This document shows, one piece after another, positions 58,711 through 64,000 of a DNA stretch of 64,000 nucleotides. Both the position numbers and the translations under genes were made by a program. Under the pieces are notes generated by a model, which saw only the letters and a program-made list of their open reading frames with translations, was not told the DNA's origin and made no database searches. The number at the start of each line of letters is the position of its first letter. The stretch's first letter is position 1. Origin of the DNA: Pseudomonas batumici (lineage in GTDB: Bacteria; Pseudomonadota; Gammaproteobacteria; Pseudomonadales; Pseudomonadaceae); assembly GCF_000820515.1 (NCBI RefSeq), contig NZ_JXDG01000012.1, positions 186,001-250,000 on the forward strand, read 5' to 3'.

Positions 58711-58844
58711 TGTCGACGGATAGACACGGCGATCAAGGACAGATCGCTGGAAGGAACATCGCGGGATGCGATTCATCAGGATGATGAAAGGGAAAAAAGG
58801 GACTAGGGAAAAAATGTGGGCGGGTCATACCGCCCCTTTTTTTT
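58711..58844 (+). ncRNA. rsmZ: Regulatory RNA RsmZ
   Basis: Non-coding RNA of about 134 nt that sequesters the translational repressors RsmA/RsmE. It contains nine GGA motifs, several in loops: GATC-AAGGACA-GATC, TTCATC-AGGAT-GATGAA. It ends in an intrinsic terminator (GGGCGG...CCGCCC then eight T, 58818-58844). The first bases, TGTCGACGGATAGACAC, match remembered RsmZ 5' ends. An exact GacA box lies upstream and fdxA is convergent immediately downstream, as in P. aeruginosa. The exact 5' end is inferred from the promoter. Confidence 0.92.
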
Positions 58845-58872
58845 GCCTGCAGAAAAGTGCCGGCACGAAAAA

Positions 58873-58900
58873 CAAAAAAGGCCCGCAAGGGGCCTTTTTG
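58873..58900 (-). terminator. Intrinsic terminator after fdxA
   Basis: AAAAAGGCCC and GGGCCTTTTT-type arms around GCAAG. On the minus strand the stem is followed by a T-run (A-run at 58874-58879 on the plus strand). It lies 16 bp after fdxA and is distinct from the rsmZ terminator 28 bp away. Confidence 0.88.
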
Positions 58901-58915
58901 TCGAGCGCCGTGCAA

Positions 58916-59239
58916 TCAGCGTTCGAGGTCCTTGATCTTGCCTGGTTTACCATCCCACTCTTCGGCGTCCGGAAGCGCCTCTTTCTTTTCAGTGATGTTG
59001 GGCCAGATTTCGGCCAGCTCAACGTTCAACTGAATGAACTCTTGCATGTCCTCCGGGACTTCATCCTCGGAGAAGATAGCCTCAGCAGGGCATTCCGGCT
59101 CGCAAAGCGCGCAGTCGATGCACTCATCCGGGTGAATGACCAGGAAGTTCGGGCCTTCGTAAAAGCAGTCCACCGGACAGACTTCTACGCAGTCGGTGTA
59201 CTTGCACTTGATGCAGTTGTCGGTGACGACGAAGGTCAT
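58916..59239 (-). CDS. fdxA: Seven-iron ferredoxin FdxA
   Basis: Small electron carrier with one [3Fe-4S] and one [4Fe-4S] cluster. The 107-residue product starts [12 protein letters not shown]. The Cys are in [18 protein letters not shown] (residues 9-26) and [12 protein letters not shown] (about 40-50), followed by the acidic C-terminal extension typical of Azotobacter FdI-like proteins. The start at 59239 has GAGGAG upstream and matches the family; an in-frame longer start at 59335 does not. Its position beside rsmZ is conserved. Confidence 0.97.
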   Translation of the reverse strand: MTFVVTDNCIKCKYTDCVEVCPVDCFYEGPNFLVIHPDECIDCALCEPECPAEAIFSEDEVPEDMQEFIQLNVELAEIWPNITEKKEALPDAEEWDGKPGKIKDLER

Positions 59240-59371
59240 TTCTAATTTTCTCCTCAGGCGGCGGCAGCGAAACCCTGTCGAAATGGGCTCGCCAGGTCTG
59301 GGAGCGAACCAGGCTAATAGTCCACAGCATCCCAAACCGCGCGAGATTCTAGCAGCTTGTAGTCCGCTGCG

Positions 59372-61951
59372 TTAGATCCGTGTCTTTAATGTATAGAGCA
59401 TTTCCAGCGCGCGGCGCGGTGTCAGGTCGTCGAGATCGAGCTTGGCCAGTTCGTCCAGGACCGGATGCGGCAGGCTGGCGAACAGATCGCTTTGCATCGG
59501 CGCGGCCGGTTTCCCCGGTTTGGCGACCGGGACCTCGTGGGGCAGGCTGGTGGTTTCCAGGCGGCTCAGGTGTTCACGGGCGCGGCTGATCACATCGTTT
59601 GGCACGCCTGCCAGCTGCGCCACCGCCAGGCCGTAGCTCTGGCTGGCCGGGCCGGGCAGTACGTGGTGCAGGAAGACGATCCGCTCATTGTGCTCAGTGG
59701 CATTGAGGTGCACGTTGGCCACCAGCGGTTCGCTTTCCGGCAGCACGGTCAGTTCGAAGTAGTGGGTGGCGAACAGGGTGTAGGCGCGCAGGCGCGCGAG
59801 ACGTTCCGCCGCGGCCCAGGCCAGGGACAGGCCGTCGAAGGTGCTGGTGCCGCGGCCGACTTCGTCCATCAGCACCAGGCTGCGCTCGGTGGCGTTGTGC
59901 AGGATGTTGGCGGTTTCGCTCATTTCCACCATGAAGGTCGAGCGCCCGCCGGCCAGGTCGTCGCTGGAACCGATCCGGGTGAAGATCCGGTCCACCAGGG
60001 ACAGCTCGCAACTGGCCGCCGGCACGAAACTGCCGATATGGGCCAGCAGCACGATCAGGGCGGTCTGACGCATGTAGGTGGATTTACCACCCATGTTCGG
60101 ACCGGTGATCACCAGCATGCGGGTGCTGTCGTCGAGCGCCAGGTCGTTGGCCACGAACGGCGTGGTCAGCACCTGCTCGACCACCGGGTGACGCCCCTGG
60201 CTGATGCGCATGCAGGGCTCGTCGACGAAGCGTGGGCAGTTCAGGTCCAGGTTCAGCGCGCGTTCGGCCAGGTTGCTCAGCACATCCAGCTCGGCCAGGG
60301 CCGCGGCGGTATCCTGCAGCGGCGGCAGTTCGCCGATCAGGGTTTCGAGCAGGGCCTCGTAGAGCATCTTCTCCCGGGCCAGGGCACGACTCTTGGCCGA
60401 CAGGGCCTTGTCTTCGAACTCCTTGAGCTCCGGGGTGATAAAGCGCTCGGCGCCCTTGAGGGTCTGGCGCCGGATGTAGTCCGCCGGTGCCGATTCAGCC
60501 TGCTTGCTGGGCAGCTCGATGAAGTAGCCGTGGACCCGGTTGTAGCCGACCTTGAGGTTGGCCAGGCCGGTGCGGGCTTTTTCCCGGGCTTCCAGGTCGA
60601 TGAGGAATTGTCCGGCGTTTTCGCTCAGTGACAGCAACTCGTCCAGCTCGGCGTCGTAGCCGGTTTTCAAGACGCCGCCGTCGCGGATGATCGCCGGCGG
60701 GTTATCGATGATGGCGCGCTCCAGCAGGATCGCCAGCTCCGGGTAGGTCTTGGTGGTGACCGCCAGTTGCTTGAGGTGCGGGGCGTCCAGTTCGAGCATC
60801 GCATCCTGCAACTGCGGCAGGGCGCCGAGGGCGTCACGCAGGCGCGCCAAGTCGCGAGGGCGGGCGTTGCGCAGGCCGATCCGCGCGAGGATCCGCTCGA
60901 TGTCGCCGATTTCCTTGAGCTGCGGTTGCAGTTTTTCGAAGCGATAGCTTTCCAGCAGGCAAGTGATGGAGCTCTGGCGTGCCTGCAAGACACGCAGGTC
61001 GCGCAGCGGGCGGTTCAGCCAGCGGGTCAGCAGGCGGCTGCCCATGGCGGTCTGGCAACGGTCGACCACCGATTGCAGGGTGTTGTCGCGACCGCCGGCG
61101 AGGTTGGTGTCCAGCTCCAGGTTGCGGCGGCTGGCGCCGTCGAGCACCACGGTGTCGTCCAGGCGTTCATGGCGCAGGCTGCGCAAGTGGGGCAGGGCGG
61201 TGCGCTGGGTTTCCTTGGCATAGCCGAGCAGGCAGCCGGCGGCGCCGATGGCCAGGGTCAGGGTCTCGCAGCCGAATCCCTTGAGGTCCTGTACGGAAAA
61301 TTGCTGGCAGAGACTTTTGTGCGCCGAATCGCGTTCGAAATCCCACGGGGCACGGCGACGTGCCCCACGGCGTTTTTCCGCCGGCAGGCCCTGTGGCCAG
61401 TCGTCTGGGATCAGCAATTCCACCGGGTTGATCCGCTCCAGCTCCGCCAGCAGGTTTTCCCAGCCCTTGATTTCGAGGACAGTAAAGTTGCCGCTGGTGA
61501 TGTCCAGCACGGCCAGGCCGAACAGGCGCTCGTCGCCGAGCACGGCGGCGATCAGGTTGTCGCGGCGCTCATCGAGCAGGGCTTCGTCACTGACGGTGCC
61601 GGGGGTGATGATCCGCACCACCTGACGCTCGACTGGCCCTTTGCTGGTGGCCGGATCGCCGATCTGCTCGCAGATCACCACCGATTCGCCGAGTTTCACC
61701 AGCTTGGCGAGATAGCCCTCGAGGGAATGGTAAGGAATCCCACACATCGGAATCGACTGCCCGGCCGATTGCCCACGGGCTGTCAGGGTGATGTCCAGCA
61801 GCTTGGCGGCCTTCTTCGCGTCTTCGTAGAAGATCTCGTAGAAGTCGCCCATGCGGTAGAACATCAGCTGGTCGGGGTGCTGGTTCTTCAGGCGCCAGTA
61901 CTGTTGCATCATCGGGGTGTGGGAGGACAGATCGGAAATAGCTTTATTCAT
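59372..61951 (-). CDS. mutS: DNA mismatch repair protein MutS
   Basis: Mismatch-recognition ATPase that initiates methyl-directed repair with MutL. The 859-residue product has the mismatch-contacting GDFYEIF loop (Phe/Glu near residue 33-35), connector and clamp domains. The C-terminal ATPase has Walker [14 protein letters not shown] and Walker B/D-loop [16 protein letters not shown]. The last residues are the helix-turn-helix dimer region. The ATG at 61951 gives [17 protein letters not shown], the Pseudomonas N-terminus. A longer reading frame (61999) runs through TGGGGCAAAA repeats and is not favoured. Confidence 0.97.
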   Translation of the reverse strand: MNKAISDLSSHTPMMQQYWRLKNQHPDQLMFYRMGDFYEIFYEDAKKAAKLLDITLTARGQSAGQSIPMCGIPYHSLEGYLAKLVKLGESVVICEQIGDPATSKGPVERQVVRIITPGTVSDEALLDERRDNLIAAVLGDERLFGLAVLDITSGNFTVLEIKGWENLLAELERINPVELLIPDDWPQGLPAEKRRGARRRAPWDFERDSAHKSLCQQFSVQDLKGFGCETLTLAIGAAGCLLGYAKETQRTALPHLRSLRHERLDDTVVLDGASRRNLELDTNLAGGRDNTLQSVVDRCQTAMGSRLLTRWLNRPLRDLRVLQARQSSITCLLESYRFEKLQPQLKEIGDIERILARIGLRNARPRDLARLRDALGALPQLQDAMLELDAPHLKQLAVTTKTYPELAILLERAIIDNPPAIIRDGGVLKTGYDAELDELLSLSENAGQFLIDLEAREKARTGLANLKVGYNRVHGYFIELPSKQAESAPADYIRRQTLKGAERFITPELKEFEDKALSAKSRALAREKMLYEALLETLIGELPPLQDTAAALAELDVLSNLAERALNLDLNCPRFVDEPCMRISQGRHPVVEQVLTTPFVANDLALDDSTRMLVITGPNMGGKSTYMRQTALIVLLAHIGSFVPAASCELSLVDRIFTRIGSSDDLAGGRSTFMVEMSETANILHNATERSLVLMDEVGRGTSTFDGLSLAWAAAERLARLRAYTLFATHYFELTVLPESEPLVANVHLNATEHNERIVFLHHVLPGPASQSYGLAVAQLAGVPNDVISRAREHLSRLETTSLPHEVPVAKPGKPAAPMQSDLFASLPHPVLDELAKLDLDDLTPRRALEMLYTLKTRI

Positions 61952-62299
61952 CAGTTGGTTACAAGGCTTTGTAGAAATGATGGGGCAAAAATGGGGCAAA
62001 ACGTTCTGTGCCTTAACAATGAAAGGTCTTACTCGTTGCCGACAGCTTCGGTCACCTCACGTTCAGGGACAGACATGCCAATGCTGGTAGCGTACCACGG
62101 TGGCGGAGGCTGTTTGGATTGCCCTTCACATTTTGAGCTTAAGACTAGGGATACAGCTTGATATCATCATGGCACTATGCGCGCGTCCTATTGGCCTGCT
62201 ATCGTGAGTATGCCGGATCGCAACCCCTTGAGACGTGCGTCCGGTACCGGTTGATAGGATGAGCTGGTCTCGACATAACATGAATGGGTCAAAAAAAGC
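61952..62299. other. Gene-poor junction upstream of mutS
   Basis: 348 bp between mutS and the accessory operon. It holds a tandem direct repeat TGGGGCAAAA (61981-61990 and 61992-62001) close to mutS. It also holds a short minus-strand frame ending at 62029 whose last 16 codons read [15 protein letters not shown], possibly the remnant of a lost gene. Base composition becomes AT-richer to the right. No integrase or tRNA is present. Confidence 0.5.
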
Positions 62300-63010
62300 A
62301 TGACAACCTTCCCATGGCAGGTAGAGGCACTGAGGTTTTCTTTCATTAATCTCGTGCCGGGTTCTGACTCTGATAGTTTCAGATGGTCTAGCTTGATACC
62401 AGCTGAGCCTGATTCTGTGACCACAAAGAAAGCGCACGGAATATTAGCTGAGCAGGGTAGCTGGTTAAAAGGCACGCTTGCAGTTAACCGGCAGCCAGGA
62501 CGGGTTGATGTTATTTATACGATTAATCAGCCTGAATCTTTTTTGGTGCTAGAGAATCCCCTTCCTAATGCAGGTAGCTTCGAGGAAGTGGTTGCGGCTT
62601 GTGCAGGATTTGCCAAGCCGTTAGGTAGTTTATCCGCATCTAGAATTGCATTTGGTGCAGTTTTGTTATTGCCTGTCGAAAAAACTGCGGATGGTTATGA
62701 GTATTTACGGAAATTCCTCCCTTTTATAAAACTTGAAGAAGATATGAGTGATTTTTTTCTTCAGATCAACAGGAGGCGAAATTCAGATTTGGGTGTTCAA
62801 ATCAATGAATTGACAAAATGGGGGTGTGTGGATGTTCGCGGGGTGAATATTGTAGATCCCGACATGCGCACGCCAGGGGTTTTCGCAGTTCGTCTTGAGT
62901 TGGATATCAATACTCCTGAGAGTCCTACTCCTCTTGAACTAGATGTCTCTAAGTTGATACTTGAACTAATGGGTCGTGGTTCTTCAATAGCTCAGAATGG
63001 TGCAGTATGA
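62300..63010 (+). CDS. Accessory protein of unknown function, first gene of AT-rich operon
   Basis: A 236-residue soluble protein with no signal or membrane span. Notable segments are FSFINLVPGSDSDSF near the start, SASRIAFGAVLLLPVEKTADGYE (quoted in part) around 115-135, DFFLQINRRRNSD and INELTKWGCVDVRG around 153-178, and a C-terminal LELDINTPES. The QINRRR...NELTKW pattern loosely recalls the widespread but uncharacterised TIGR04255-type proteins; this is an impression, not a match. Its codons are clearly AT-richer than in mutS. Its stop overlaps the next start by 4 bp. Confidence 0.75.
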   Translation: MTTFPWQVEALRFSFINLVPGSDSDSFRWSSLIPAEPDSVTTKKAHGILAEQGSWLKGTLAVNRQPGRVDVIYTINQPESFLVLENPLPNAGSFEEVVAACAGFAKPLGSLSASRIAFGAVLLLPVEKTADGYEYLRKFLPFIKLEEDMSDFFLQINRRRNSDLGVQINELTKWGCVDVRGVNIVDPDMRTPGVFAVRLELDINTPESPTPLELDVSKLILELMGRGSSIAQNGAV

Positions 63011-63669
63011 TAGGTACTACTGAACAAGTTCTCGTGCGTCGAAGCTATAAGCCTGTGGGGGAAGTAGAGACTGCGCGCTCTATTTGTTACGGGAGTTTGC
63101 CTACCGCCGTTGAAAGAAAGGCCTATTGTACCGTCTCGAGAGTACTGCGCGCAAACGCTTCGCGATTTACTTATGAAAGCGCTTCGAGCTATGGTAGCGA
63201 TATATACGGTTGTGCGAACTCTGATCAAGGCTTTGCATCCCTTTTTTTTGATGAGCGTTTATTAAAAGCTGTTGCGAAATTCAGTGACTTGGCTAAAAAA
63301 TTTACCACTTATGGTAGTGTGCTGATAAGTGATGCGGATTCTACTGTTTCTTCCCCAAAGGTAGATGCAAAGCTGCATTTGTATAATATTAAGCAATATG
63401 AAATTTCTTATTCGCGTCGGACTGCCCTAAATTACATGTTTCACACTTTGGAGGATGCATTTGAAAATAGGGAGGTCGAGATGTTGAATTGCTTGCTTTA
63501 TTCTGCTGCAGATGAACTACTGGATTCCAGTTTGTCAGTCAGTTTGCTGCGGGCTACCTTTCGCGCGCGTAGCGAATTAGCAATGTGGAGTTTTTATCGC
63601 GACGTAGTGCAAAAAAAATTGCGTGATCATCCTGATGCGAAGAAACTTTTACGTGGGTTGATAGGATAG
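63007..63669 (+). CDS. Accessory protein of unknown function, second gene of AT-rich operon
   Basis: A 220-residue protein, predicted mostly soluble. Features are a Ser/Tyr-rich N-terminal half with YESASSYGSDIYGCANSD, a middle region with ISDADSTVSSPKVDAKLHLYN (quoted in part) and a helical C-terminal half with FHTLEDAFENREVEMLNCLLY, FRARSELAMWSFYRDVVQKKL and a basic end. No known motif is recognised. It overlaps gene 1 by 4 bp (ATGA) and is followed eight bases later by gene 3. This is a strict three-gene operon with AT-rich codon use unlike the core genes. Confidence 0.75.
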   Translation: MIGTTEQVLVRRSYKPVGEVETARSICYGSLPTAVERKAYCTVSRVLRANASRFTYESASSYGSDIYGCANSDQGFASLFFDERLLKAVAKFSDLAKKFTTYGSVLISDADSTVSSPKVDAKLHLYNIKQYEISYSRRTALNYMFHTLEDAFENREVEMLNCLLYSAADELLDSSLSVSLLRATFRARSELAMWSFYRDVVQKKLRDHPDAKKLLRGLIG

Positions 63670-63677
63670 GATTTATC

Positions 63678-64000
63678 ATGTCGCAGCTGAAGGATTATGC
63701 TGGCTCTCGCTTGGGTGTTTTCATCTCTGGAAACGATAAGCAACGACACGCTGGATTTATTTTTGACGATGAGGCTGGTGTTGAGGTCCTTCATTTGGCA
63801 TGGCATTTTATGTTGATGCGAGGAACGCCCGAGGAGTATGTAAATACACCTGGATTGGGACCTTTTTCAGCATACGTCTGTGAGGATTATTTAGAGTCTC
63901 AAATTGACGAGATTCTGAGTTTTCTTGATACAATTTGGTCTCGCAATCGAAATGTTATTCCTTATGGCATAAGCTCAGACGGAATCGAGAGCTTTTTTGA
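63678..64000 (+). CDS. Third accessory gene, 3'-truncated by the window edge
   Basis: An open frame from the ATG at 63678 to the end of the window (107 codons plus two bases), preceded by AGGATAGGATTTATC. The protein begins MSQLKDYAGSRLGVFISG and continues with RHAGFIFDDEAGVEVLHLAWHF, GPFSAYVCEDYLESQ and NVIPYGISSDG, reported here only in part. The His in HLAWHF followed much later by IPYG is reminiscent of permuted NlpC/P60-like papain-fold proteins, whose Cys would lie beyond the window. This is a guess. The gene is not interrupted within the visible part. Confidence 0.7.
   Translation, partial: MSQLKDYAGSRLGVFISGNDKQRHAGFIFDDEAGVEVLHLAWHFMLMRGTPEEYVNTPGLGPFSAYVCEDYLESQIDEILSFLDTIWSRNRNVIPYGISSDGIESFF

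Overview
This window is high-GC chromosomal DNA from a fluorescent pseudomonad, most likely the Pseudomonas fluorescens group. The evidence is the gene content and order (dnaE-accA-tilS-pyrG-kdsA-eno-ftsB-ispD, adhC-fghA, ispF-truD-surE-pcm-nlpD-rpoS, rsmZ-fdxA-mutS), a colR/colS pair next to groESL, a GacA-type rsmZ locus, and scattered REP repeats of the Pseudomonas type. Nearly everything up to about 62 kb is core genome. Only the last 1.7 kb is clearly foreign: it is AT-rich and made of unrecognised genes.

Layout. Positions 1-11 kb hold replication, fatty-acid and central metabolism genes (dnaE partial at the left edge, accA, tilS, pyrG, kdsA, eno, ftsB, ispD). Positions 11.2-14.2 kb hold a divergent LysR regulator and the glutathione-dependent formaldehyde pathway (S-hydroxymethylglutathione dehydrogenase and S-formylglutathione hydrolase). 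Positions 14.2-19.4 kb hold the tightly overlapping ispF-truD-surE-pcm chain, then nlpD and rpoS. A near-perfect PsrA-type operator for rpoS lies inside nlpD. From 19.4 to 58.4 kb comes a long block of housekeeping and conserved hypothetical genes: SEC-C proteins, dinG, a secreted agarase/beta-galactosidase-like hydrolase, pdxH, nhaA, rhlG, rimO, kup, a virJ/mprF aminoacyl-phosphatidylglycerol pair, tRNA-fMet, dinB with a LexA box, proS, ampG, an alkyltransferase-like protein, hugZ, fxsA, groESL and colRS. In P. aeruginosa PAO1 this block does not lie between rpoS and rsmZ, so the order here reflects a rearrangement.

Positions 58.5-62 kb resume the PAO1-like order: an exact GacA upstream activating sequence, the Csr/Rsm-titrating small RNA rsmZ, then fdxA and mutS on the opposite strand. 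Beyond the 5' end of mutS, where cinA-recA would be expected, an AT-rich accessory operon begins: two complete genes of unknown function that overlap by 4 bp, and a third cut off by the window edge. The mutS-cinA interval is known in fluorescent pseudomonads as a site occupied by phage-tail/bacteriocin or prophage DNA. This operon is the best candidate in the window for an undescribed system.

Regulatory logic visible in the sequence: stress and stationary-phase control (rpoS with its PsrA box; rsmZ under GacA), SOS control of dinB, heat-shock control of groESL (sigma-32-like promoter plus a hairpin-rich leader), and envelope homeostasis (nlpD, ampG, slyB, mprF/virJ, colRS).
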